Assembly: GCA_947178195.1 (NCBI GenBank)
Contig: CAMWXM010000113.1
Coordinates: 1-8,730, forward strand
DNA length: 8,730 bases
From: an uncultured Ruminococcus sp.
Lineage (GTDB): Bacteria > Bacillota > Clostridia > Oscillospirales > Ruminococcaceae
Reading direction: 5' to 3'
Shown here: positions 1 to 5,551 of the stretch, one piece after another
Position numbering within the stretch: the first letter of the stretch is position 1
How the letters are laid out: each line of letters opens with the position of its first letter
Notes under the pieces: generated by a model
What the model was told of the DNA's origin: nothing
What the model saw: only the letters and a program-made list of their open reading frames with translations
Database searches by the model: none
Made by a program: the position numbers and the translations under genes

Positions 1-100
1 TATAAATATAATACATTGTTTTCTTATGAAAAATCTGCCATCACAGGTATATTATATCAATTATAGCAAATAATAGTATGGAAAAAATCATTGCAGATGC

Positions 101-108
101 AAAAGGAG
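101..108 (+). promoter_or_regulatory. Ribosome binding site that sets the oxidoreductase start
   Basis: AAAAGGAG lies five bases before the ATG at 114. The in-frame ATG at 78 has no purine-rich element in front of it, so 114 is the better start. A TATAAT at 7-12 could be a -10 box, but its -35 would lie outside the window. Confidence 0.75.
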
Positions 109-113
109 TAAAT

Positions 114-1412
114 ATGGAATCAATATGGCAAAAGGATATGACACTTCCCACCTTTCCACGGCTCAGGGGAAAGCATAAAACAGAAGTATTAATTATCGGC
201 GGAGGCATAACAGGAATTTTAACGGCATACATGCTCAGACAAAATAAAATCGACTGTATTCTTGTGGAAAAAGAAAATATATGCAGCGGCACAACAGCCG
301 GAACAACTGCAAAAATTACCTTTCAGCATGGTCTGATGTATAATAGGCTTCTTAAAAAGCAGGGTGAAGAAACTGCTAAATGTTATCTTGAAGCAAACCG
401 ACTGGCTTTTGACAGGCTTGTTGAACTTGCTCGTAAAACAAACTGTGATTATCAACAGAAAAATAATTATATCTACTCTCTTTCGTCTCCGAGAAAATTG
501 GAAAATGAAATAAAAGCTCTGGATAAAATCGGATTTAAAGCGGAATATTGTCAAAAGCTTCCGCTACCATTTAACACTGCCGGAGCAGTTGTATTTAAAG
601 ATCAGGCTCAATTTCATCCGTTAAAATTTATTGCTGGAATTGTCGGAGAGCTTCCGATATATGAACATACTTTTGTAAAAAAAATATGTGGTAATACGGC
701 TCTCACCGAATATGGAAAAATTATTGCTGACCATATTATAATAGCCGCTCATTTTCCTTTTATTAATAAACATGGAAGTTACTTTTTGAAGCTTTATCAA
801 AGCCGTTCTTATGTGACTGCTCTTGAAAATGCTCAGAATGTAGGCGGCATGTATTTAGACGAAAGCGGCAGGGGATTGTCCTTCAGAAATTATAAAAAAT
901 ATCTGCTTCTTGGCGGAGGAAGCCACCGTACCGGAAAGCAGAGTGGAGGTCTGGGCGTGTTAAAAAAATCCGCAGAAAGATATTATCCCAGAGCAAAGGA
1001 AATATGCTCATGGTCGGCACAGGATTGCATGAGTCTGGACGGTATTCCATATATCGGAAATTATTCAGCAAGAACCCTCAATCTCTGGACAGCAACAGGC
1101 TTCAACAAATGGGGAATGACCGGTTCTATGCTTTCGGCAATACTGCTGTGCGATATGATTCAGGGAAAAAGAAATTCTTATTCGGAAATTTTTACTCCCT
1201 CAAGAAGCATACTGAAACCCCGGCTTGTTGTAAACGGATTTGAAGCAGTTAAAAATTTACTGACATTTACCGGCAGAAGATGTCCTCATATGGGCTGCGC
1301 TTTAAAATGGAATAATGCTGAAAATTCATGGGATTGCCCTTGTCATGGTTCTCGATTTGATGAAGATGGGAATATTTTAAATAATCCAGCAAATAAAAAT
1401 TTGAAAAATTAG
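114..1412 (+). CDS. FAD-dependent oxidoreductase with C-terminal Rieske [2Fe-2S] domain
   Basis: A 432-residue cytosolic protein with no signal peptide. A Rossmann FAD-binding motif GGGITG (residues 29-34) is followed by an acidic ILVEKE at the end of the second strand, as in DAO/glycine-oxidase-type flavoproteins. The body (about 60-370) fits the DadA-like fold, with WTATGFNKWGMTGS near the end as the second FAD contact. The C-terminus is a Rieske domain: CPHMGC holds Cys390 and His392, and CPCHGS holds Cys408 and His411. Fifteen residues separate His392 and Cys408. Cys395 and Cys410 are placed to form the usual stabilising disulfide. The protein ends at the normal Rieske end (NPANKNL). Family members such as Bacillus YhfW are, from memory, around 500 residues, so this is a short version. 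Substrate and electron partner are unknown. It appears to be transcribed alone, with a terminator just downstream. Confidence 0.88.
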   Translation: MESIWQKDMTLPTFPRLRGKHKTEVLIIGGGITGILTAYMLRQNKIDCILVEKENICSGTTAGTTAKITFQHGLMYNRLLKKQGEETAKCYLEANRLAFDRLVELARKTNCDYQQKNNYIYSLSSPRKLENEIKALDKIGFKAEYCQKLPLPFNTAGAVVFKDQAQFHPLKFIAGIVGELPIYEHTFVKKICGNTALTEYGKIIADHIIIAAHFPFINKHGSYFLKLYQSRSYVTALENAQNVGGMYLDESGRGLSFRNYKKYLLLGGGSHRTGKQSGGLGVLKKSAERYYPRAKEICSWSAQDCMSLDGIPYIGNYSARTLNLWTATGFNKWGMTGSMLSAILLCDMIQGKRNSYSEIFTPSRSILKPRLVVNGFEAVKNLLTFTGRRCPHMGCALKWNNAENSWDCPCHGSRFDEDGNILNNPANKNLKN

Positions 1413-1425
1413 GAAAGCGCTGATT

Positions 1426-1463
1426 AAATCTGGTGCGCAGCTTTCGTTCGCAGTCAGATTTTT
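1426..1463 (+). terminator. Intrinsic terminator after the oxidoreductase gene
   Basis: The arms AAATCTG (1426-1432) and CAGATTT (1455-1461) pair perfectly. An inner TGCG/CGCA stem is offset by short bulges. The 3' arm merges into TTTTT (1459-1463). It lies 13 bases past the stop codon. Confidence 0.55.
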
Positions 1464-1496
1464 CGTCAGATCATGTTTATTTCTCCCTTATTTATT

Positions 1497-1541
1497 AAAG
1501 GCAACATTGCACAAAAATAAAACTTGCGCAGTGTTGCCTTT
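1497..1541 (-). terminator. Hairpin between convergent genes, probable terminator of the kinase-like gene
   Basis: A 16-bp stem joins 1497-1512 and 1526-1541, with one GU pair, one mismatch and a 13-base A-rich loop. It sits 24 bases past the kinase-like stop on the minus strand. There the 3' arm ends in GCCTTT and continues into AT-rich sequence. It could stop transcripts from both sides. The U-tract is weak, so it may act partly as an RNA-stabilising hairpin. Confidence 0.55.
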
Positions 1542-1564
1542 AAAATATGCACGCAAAAACAGTA

Positions 1565-2173
1565 TCAAATGTAATCGATAGCGTCGATAATCATATCGGC
1601 ACATTTTTCAATACCAAATTTTCCGCTGTTCAGACACATATTATAATGTTCCTTAATACCCCAGGTATGATTTGTATTACCGTTATAAAACGTTTCACGC
1701 CTTTTGTCATTTTTATTAATAATATATTCGGCAGAGGACGAATTAACGCCGTATTCTTCAATGACACGCTTCATTCGATTTTCCATAGTAGCATAAATGA
1801 AAACATGGAAGCAATTTTCCAGGTCTTTCAGAATAAAGTCAGCGCATTTTCCTATGATAACACAACTTCCATGTTCTGCCATTTCAGTAATAATTTTAGT
1901 TGTTTCCTGGTACAGCACTGCTGATTTGGAAATGAAGTTATCAACGCTTTTTCCTGTTTTTGAAGCCATAGAAAGCTGATATAAAAAGCTCTGTGACACG
2001 TTTTCCTGGGCACTTTCCAGATATTCCTCAGGGATATTGCATTTTTCCGCAGCTTTTTCAAGAATTTCCTTATGATAACAAGGAATACCGAGCTTTTGTG
2101 CAACAAGCTTGCCAATAGCCAGTCCGCCGCTGCCAAACTGACGTTCTAATGTGATTACTAAATTTTTTTTCAA
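1565..2173 (-). CDS. Cytidylate kinase-like family protein (Cytidylate_kin2 type)
   Basis: A 202-residue cytosolic P-loop protein. The N-terminus contains ITLERQFGSGGLAIGK (residues 7-22). This matches the glycine-rich nucleotide loop of the cytidylate-kinase-like family, which uses GSGGxxIGK rather than a standard Walker A, and it is followed by the typical LGIPCYHKEIL. A basic NDKRRETFYN segment resembles the lid of nucleoside monophosphate kinases. The end (FGIEKCADMIIDAI) is also typical. Length fits the family at about 200 residues. These proteins differ from the essential CMP kinase Cmk, and their substrate is not established. I place the start at TTG (2173-2171): AAGGAGG lies eight bases before it, whereas the GTG at 2182-2180 overlaps that site. 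It has its own promoter and runs toward the oxidoreductase gene. Confidence 0.85.
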   Translation of the reverse strand: MKKNLVITLERQFGSGGLAIGKLVAQKLGIPCYHKEILEKAAEKCNIPEEYLESAQENVSQSFLYQLSMASKTGKSVDNFISKSAVLYQETTKIITEMAEHGSCVIIGKCADFILKDLENCFHVFIYATMENRMKRVIEEYGVNSSSAEYIINKNDKRRETFYNGNTNHTWGIKEHYNMCLNSGKFGIEKCADMIIDAIDYI

Positions 2174-2181
2174 AAAATTCA

Positions 2182-2188
2182 CCTCCTT
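2182..2188 (-). promoter_or_regulatory. Ribosome binding site indicating a TTG start
   Basis: On the minus strand AAGGAGG (2188-2182) is followed by an eight-base spacer and then TTG at 2173-2171. The upstream GTG begins inside this site, so it is too close to serve as the start. Confidence 0.75.
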
Positions 2189-2247
2189 GTTAATATTTTA
2201 TGAATTGATTTTGATTCTTCATCGTATATATGTATATTGTAACAAAT

Positions 2248-2276
2248 ATTATAGCACTTTTCATCAAATAATTCAA
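2248..2276 (-). promoter_or_regulatory. Sigma-A-type promoter of the kinase-like gene
   Basis: On the minus strand TTGAAT (2276-2271), a 17-base spacer and a perfect TATAAT (2253-2248). This predicts a transcript start near 2241 and a leader of about 70 bases. Confidence 0.75.
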
Positions 2277-2406
2277 CCCTTTTTATTTATATTAATCAAT
2301 TTTAACTGTTTTGTAACCGTTCTGCGGTTATGCATCGTCATAATTAACAAATTATTAAGCTTGTTATTATTAAAAATGACAAAAAATAAAAATTTCTCAA
2401 AACCTA

Positions 2407-2435
2407 TTGAAATGTTTCTCATTTTTTGGTATAAT
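2407..2435 (+). promoter_or_regulatory. Sigma-A-type promoter of the tRNA unit
   Basis: TTGAAA (2407-2412), a 17-base spacer and TATAAT (2430-2435). Transcription would start around 2442, a few bases before tRNA-Gln. The AT-rich stretch between this and the divergent kinase promoter contains only a small 6-bp hairpin (2314-2330). Confidence 0.85.
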
Positions 2436-2446
2436 ATATATGTTGC

Positions 2447-2521
2447 TGGGGTATAGCCAAGCGGTAAGGCAACGGACTTTGACTCCGTCAGTCGGTGGTT
2501 CGAGTCCACCTATCCCAACCA
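2447..2521 (+). tRNA. tRNA-Gln (anticodon TTG)
   Basis: A full cloverleaf. The acceptor arms TGGGGTA (2447-2453) and TATCCCA (2511-2517) pair with one GU. The anticodon stem ACGGA/TCCGT encloses the loop CTTTGAC, giving anticodon TTG, which reads CAA. The T-loop GGTTCGAGTCC is present. CCA is encoded (2519-2521). Confidence 0.96.
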
Positions 2522-2526
2522 TGTTC

Positions 2527-2602
<76 letters not shown>

Positions 2603-2617
2603 GTTAAACCTCGTATG

Positions 2618-2655
2618 TACGTCGTTTGCAAGCAATTGCGAACGACGTATTTTTT
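2618..2655 (+). terminator. Strong intrinsic terminator of the tRNA unit
   Basis: The arms TACGTCGTT (2618-2626) and AACGACGTA (2641-2649) pair perfectly. They extend through a U-G pair and GCAA/TTGC, closed by a GCAA tetraloop. Six T residues follow (2650-2655). Confidence 0.92.
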
Positions 2656-2727
2656 GTCTAAAATGACATTGTTCCCGATACTGTTCCATGTGTACCAAAA
2701 AACTATTCAATAAATTTTAAAACTCCC

Positions 2728-2756
2728 TTACCATCTCCAAAATACTATGATATAAT
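2728..2756 (+). promoter_or_regulatory. Possible promoter of a short transcript
   Basis: TTACCA (2728-2733), a 17-base spacer and a perfect TATAAT (2751-2756) preceded by TGA, an extended -10. The -35 matches consensus in four of six bases. Transcription would start near 2763 and could end at the 2811-2847 hairpin, giving an RNA of about 85 bases. Confidence 0.45.
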
Positions 2757-2913
2757 ACAAACATCGACAAAGTCGAAATAAATTTAAGAGAAGATTTTTT
2801 CTACACATTAAAAAGCTCGGATACACTTCCGGGCTTTTGATGTTTTTATGGATGTGATTGATAGCACGAAAAAGGAATATCAGAGAATGATGAACGAATA
2901 TAAAGACCAATAA
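2751..2913 (+). pseudogene. Possible remnant of a gene 3' end with one frameshift
   Basis: The frame from 2751 reads coding-like residues (NIDKVEINLREDFFYTLKSS) up to TGA at 2838-2840. Skipping one T of the TTTT at 2835-2838 opens a second frame from 2839 to the stop at 2911-2913, also hydrophilic and coding-like (STKKEYQRMMNEYKDQ at its end). Together they would give about 53 residues with no start codon or ribosome binding site. No family is recognised. The same DNA reads equally well as a promoter plus terminator, so this is weak. Confidence 0.18.
2811..2847 (+). terminator. Terminator-like hairpin
   Basis: AAAAGCTCGG (2811-2820) pairs with CCGGGCTTTT (2829-2838) through ten base pairs, one of them GU, with an eight-base loop. 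TTTT, GATG and TTTTT follow. On the minus strand the stem also runs into TTTTAAT, so it could work both ways. Confidence 0.5.
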
Positions 2914-2914
2914 G

Positions 2915-2945
2915 CGACCATATAGTGTCAAAAAACGACCAAATA
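2915..2945 (+). repeat. Direct repeat, candidate regulator site
   Basis: CGACCATATA (2915-2924) and CGACCAAATA (2936-2945) differ at one base of ten. They are 21 bases apart start to start, two helical turns. The right copy ends 11 bases before the -35 at 2957. This placement suits a dimeric activator or response regulator; no specific regulator is recognised. Confidence 0.4.
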
Positions 2946-2956
2946 ATGCAAACTTA

Positions 2957-2985
2957 TTGATTTCTTATGTAATTAATGTTATATT
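2957..2985 (+). promoter_or_regulatory. Upstream promoter for the subtilase-like gene
   Basis: TTGATT (2957-2962), a 17-base spacer and TATATT (2980-2985). Transcription would start about 2992, so the mRNA would begin with the shared leader element and carry a leader of roughly 280 bases. Confidence 0.55.
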
Positions 2986-2989
2986 AAGT

Positions 2990-3025
2990 GTAAGCAGGAA
3001 TGTTCGGAAGAAAGAGCAAATGTTT
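2990..3025 (+). repeat. Shared leader element, copy 1
   Basis: This 36-base stretch beginning GTAAGCAGGAATGTTCGGAA matches 5461-5496 upstream of the dockerin gene at 28 of 36 positions without gaps. Five of the eight differences are transitions. An ATG at 3000 opens a 27-codon frame starting MFGRKSK (stop at 3081), but there is no ribosome binding site before it. Confidence 0.5.
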
Positions 3026-3065
3026 AGGCTATATAATTCGACCTTTCACTGCAAGTTTCCGAACA
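3001..3065 (+). repeat. Inverted repeat in the leader
   Basis: TGTTCGGAA (3001-3009) and TTCCGAACA (3057-3065) are exact reverse complements. Inside, GAAAG (3010-3014) can pair with CTTTC (3043-3047). As RNA this could close a domain of about 65 bases at the 5' end of the transcript. As DNA it could be a pair of operator half-sites. Confidence 0.45.
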
Positions 3066-3125
3066 GATATAAATTTGTGCTAAGAAGTTGTTCACAGGAA
3101 TAATAAATAAAATAATTTATATCAT

Positions 3126-3211
3126 ATTTGTCATAAATAACATCTTAACAATGATGACAGTGCGACAAATCATAAGAGAAGCAAGAAGTCATTGTGTTCA
3201 AATAAGATGTT
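3126..3211 (+). repeat. Two crossing inverted repeats
   Basis: AACATCTTA (3139-3147) and ACAATGA (3148-3154) pair exactly with TAAGATGTT (3203-3211) and TCATTGT (3189-3195). Separately, ATTTGTC (3126-3132) pairs exactly with GACAAAT (3164-3170). The two sets cross, so they would form either a pseudoknot or alternative folds. They lie just upstream of promoter 3210-3237. Confidence 0.5.
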
Positions 3212-3237
3212 AAAATATATTTAAAATATAGTATAAT
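3210..3237 (+). promoter_or_regulatory. Proximal promoter of the subtilase-like gene
   Basis: TATAAT (3232-3237) has a weak -35, TTAAAA (3210-3215), at a 16-base spacing. A direct repeat of TTAAAATATA (3210-3219 and 3221-3230) fills the spacer. It predicts a short leader of about 25 bases. The poor -35 suggests dependence on an activator. Confidence 0.45.
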
Positions 3238-3247
3238 CATATTATAC
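3231..3247. promoter_or_regulatory. Palindrome over the -10 box, candidate operator
   Basis: GTATAAT-CAT-ATTATAC is a perfect 7-bp inverted repeat around a three-base centre. It covers the whole -10 hexamer and the expected transcription start. A repressor bound here would block the promoter. The AT-rich sequence makes chance occurrence possible. Confidence 0.35.
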
Positions 3248-3256
3248 TAAAAATGC

Positions 3257-3263
3257 AAGGAGG
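3257..3263 (+). promoter_or_regulatory. Ribosome binding site that sets the subtilase-like start
   Basis: AAGGAGG lies seven bases before the ATG at 3271. The in-frame ATG at 3253 lies upstream of the site and cannot use it, and starting at 3271 gives a clean signal peptide. Confidence 0.9.
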
Positions 3264-3270
3264 AGCAATC

Positions 3271-5403
3271 ATGAAAAAAATATTTAAAAGGATACAGACA
3301 TTGTTAATAATTTGTATGCTATTCTGTTATCCTACAGCAAATGTTTATGCAAATGAAACAAACGAAGGAATCTCTGAAGAACAAATTGAGTCTTATAATA
3401 TTGATGAATTATCTGACGATGAATTTGATATGAATTCCGTCATTGTTATTCTAAAAAAAGAATACAGTAATCTGGATAATAAAATCAATAAAAACATTTT
3501 TAAATGTGTTGAAAGTAAAAACGCAGATAACTTATCTAAATCGAATGAGAGCAATTCAAATCAATTCAGAAACATTATTCATGTTGAATTAAAAAAAAGC
3601 GGACGGGACGAAGTTAAAAAAGCAATAGAAAAATTAAGTAAAAGAAAAGAAGTTTATTATGTTGGTCCTGATTTAAAGTGGCAAGCACAAATTGAAGCTG
3701 TACCTAATGATCCAGACATTCAAAGCGAAAGCATATTAAAGTCATATAGAAATATGCAGCTTCCTGAAGCATGGGACATTACCGTTGGCTCAAGAGATGT
3801 ATTAGCAGCAAATAATGAAGCAATACAATATACACATGAAGATATTTTAGAAAATATGTGGGTGAATCCTAATCCTTCCACATCTGAAGTTCATGGTTAC
3901 AATTTTAATAGTGCTACGGGTAGAGTATATCCTGATGATGGAAACGGTCATGGTACTTTGACAGCCGGAATAATTGGTGCTGTCGGCAATAATGGAAAAG
4001 GCGTATCTGGAGTAGCTCAGAAAGTTAGTATAATGTCAGTAATGGCATCTGGGTCATCTCAATTTGCTCAGGCAATAGATTTTCTTAATGATAATAATGT
4101 GCATCTGTTAAATATTTCCTTAGTATGGGGAAATACTCTTGACAATTCAATAAGACAAAGTTTTTTGAATTTTGACGGCTTGGTTACTATTTCAGCTGGA
4201 AATGGTAATAACGGAGTTGGTTATAATTTGGATACTTCTCCGCTATACCCAGCTTCATACAGCACCGTATGTTCTAATGTCATTGCTGTAGCAGCTGTAG
4301 ATAACAATGACAATCTGCAAGGATATTCTAACTATGGTGTCAATACTGTAGCTTTAGCTGCACCTTCTCAGTACAAATCCTTAGGACTAAATAATACATA
4401 TGGAATAGGCGGAGGTACTTCCAGTTCTGCTCCGGTTGTACTTGGAACTGCTGCTCTTATTAAATCTGTATTGCCTAACTATGAATGGTATCAAATCAAA
4501 TCCGCAATTCTTAATAACGTTGACGTATTGCCTGGTCTAGTTGGAAAGGTAAGCACTGGAGGACGTATTAATCCCTATAAAGCATTAAAAGCAGTTACAG
4601 CAGAAAATGGTACATATTTTATAAGAAACGTTAATAGCAATCTATATCTTGATGTAGAAGCTCCCGGATATACAAATTTAATACAACATTCATTTATGGG
4701 AGGGGATAATCAACGTTTTATAATACAAAATAATTCGTTAAAATCTATTCGAACTAATACATATGTAACAACTGGCACAAGTTATGCACAAAATTTTAAA
4801 AGAGCAGTTGTTGGTTCAAAAGAAAATATTTATTTTTCAAAAAATTCAGACGAAACTTATTGTATATTAAAAAAAGATGGAAGCAACTGGAAAGCTTTAG
4901 ACGCTTATAACGGAAGCACCTCAACAGCTGTTGTAGGATGGTATAATTATACAGGAACAGCTAGTCAGAAATGGGTACTTGAGGATGGTAATCAAGCAAG
5001 TTTTAAACAGGATACCTATTATATTATTAATAAAAACAGCGGTAAGTATCTGGACTTAAATGAAAGTACAGGTGAATTAATTCAGCATAATTATAATGGC
5101 GGAAATAATCAGAAATGGGAAATTATTCCCCAATCAAACGGGAAATACAAAATAAAAACAAAATCAACAAATTATCCTGGTTATATTAATTGGACTTATA
5201 CAACAGATTATTTTGGCATAGTTAATAGCTCTGGTATGTACATAGACATATTCCAGAATGATAATAATACTTACAAACTACACATGCCCGATTATTCGTA
5301 TTGCCTGGTTGTACAAAATGGTTCTACTGAAAATAAAGCTAAAACCATTTGGCATCCATATCATAATACTACAAACGAGCAATGGATAATTGTAAAAGCG
5401 TGA
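3271..5403 (+). CDS. Secreted subtilase-fold (S8) protein with two ricin-type lectin domains, probable inactive protease
   Basis: A 710-residue exported protein. The signal peptide (1-27) has a basic start, a hydrophobic core and a VYA cleavage site. A prodomain-like region spans about 40-150. The S8 domain spans about 160-440: the histidine motif GHGTLTAG (His227), the oxyanion SAGN (Asn311) and the serine motif GTSSSAP (Ser384) are present. At the catalytic Asp position, however, the usual DTGI is NEAI (Asn182 in place of Asp), fixed by the following YTHEDI, which matches the normal YTHPDL. HGTH and GTSMAAPH are also altered to HGTL and GTSSSAPV. Loss of this Asp normally cripples subtilases, so this may be a pseudoprotease or a binding protein. 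The C-terminus carries two beta-trefoil ricin-like units (about 443-570 and 578-710) with QxW-type repeats NQRF, SQKW, NQKW and EQWI, expected to bind glycans. There is no anchor and no dockerin. The dockerin gene follows after 148 bases with no clear terminator between. Confidence 0.88.
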   Translation: MKKIFKRIQTLLIICMLFCYPTANVYANETNEGISEEQIESYNIDELSDDEFDMNSVIVILKKEYSNLDNKINKNIFKCVESKNADNLSKSNESNSNQFRNIIHVELKKSGRDEVKKAIEKLSKRKEVYYVGPDLKWQAQIEAVPNDPDIQSESILKSYRNMQLPEAWDITVGSRDVLAANNEAIQYTHEDILENMWVNPNPSTSEVHGYNFNSATGRVYPDDGNGHGTLTAGIIGAVGNNGKGVSGVAQKVSIMSVMASGSSQFAQAIDFLNDNNVHLLNISLVWGNTLDNSIRQSFLNFDGLVTISAGNGNNGVGYNLDTSPLYPASYSTVCSNVIAVAAVDNNDNLQGYSNYGVNTVALAAPSQYKSLGLNNTYGIGGGTSSSAPVVLGTAALIKSVLPNYEWYQIKSAILNNVDVLPGLVGKVSTGGRINPYKALKAVTAENGTYFIRNVNSNLYLDVEAPGYTNLIQHSFMGGDNQRFIIQNNSLKSIRTNTYVTTGTSYAQNFKRAVVGSKENIYFSKNSDETYCILKKDGSNWKALDAYNGSTSTAVVGWYNYTGTASQKWVLEDGNQASFKQDTYYIINKNSGKYLDLNESTGELIQHNYNGGNNQKWEIIPQSNGKYKIKTKSTNYPGYINWTYTTDYFGIVNSSGMYIDIFQNDNNTYKLHMPDYSYCLVVQNGSTENKAKTIWHPYHNTTNEQWIIVKA

Positions 5404-5460
5404 TATTTATAGAAAGAATAAAAAATAGTACAGTTTACCAAAAAAGTTATAGGGTAAAAT

Positions 5461-5496
5461 GTAAGCAAAAATGTTTGGAAAAATGAGCAGATTTTG
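5461..5496 (+). repeat. Shared leader element, copy 2
   Basis: This stretch beginning GTAAGCAAAAATGTTTGGAA is 28 of 36 identical to 2990-3025. The ATG at 5471 opens MFGKMSR, parallel to MFGRKSK in copy 1, and here the frame runs without a stop into the dockerin gene. A possible -10 box TAAAAT (5455-5460) touches its left edge, but no good -35 is visible. Confidence 0.5.
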
Positions 5497-5536
5497 CATC
5501 AGAATTCTGCGTATTGACAGAATAAAATTAATTATT

Positions 5537-5544
5537 AAAAGGAG
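5537..5544 (+). promoter_or_regulatory. Ribosome binding site that sets the dockerin-gene start
   Basis: AAAAGGAG lies seven bases before the ATG at 5552. The upstream in-frame ATG at 5471 has no such site and would place 27 mostly basic residues in front of the signal peptide. Confidence 0.88.
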
Positions 5545-5551
5545 AATGATT

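Larger units (their letters stand above)
2656..3270. other. Long regulatory region without a convincing gene
   Basis: These 615 bases separate the tRNA terminator from the subtilase-like gene. They contain a promoter/terminator pair or gene remnant (2728-2913), a direct repeat (2915-2945), a promoter (2957-2985), a leader element shared with the dockerin gene (2990-3025), nested inverted repeats (3001-3065 and 3126-3211), and a second promoter overlapped by a palindrome (3210-3247). No open frame here has a ribosome binding site and family-like sequence. Confidence 0.7.

Noticed and set aside
2..73. Open frame of 24 codons at the left edge, ending in TAA, possibly the tail of an upstream gene
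   Set aside because: Too short to judge, no recognisable family sequence, and AT-rich DNA gives such frames by chance.
78..113. Upstream ATG for the oxidoreductase
   Set aside because: It has no ribosome binding site, whereas the ATG at 114 follows AAAAGGAG by five bases.
2151..2456. Plus-strand frame of about 100 codons over the kinase and tRNA promoters
   Set aside because: Low-complexity hydrophobic translation with no ribosome binding site, overlapping two well-formed promoters.
2728..2931. Minus-strand frame of 67 codons across the short-transcript region
   Set aside because: No ribosome binding site or family-like sequence; it lies opposite better-supported signals on the plus strand.
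3000..3083. 27-codon leader peptide starting MFGRKSK
   Set aside because: No ribosome binding site precedes the ATG and only the first few codons resemble the copy at 5471, so it is not called as a gene.
5471..5551. Upstream start for the dockerin protein
   Set aside because: No ribosome binding site; the extra 27 residues would sit in front of a clean signal peptide. The similarity to copy 1 is reported as a leader element instead.
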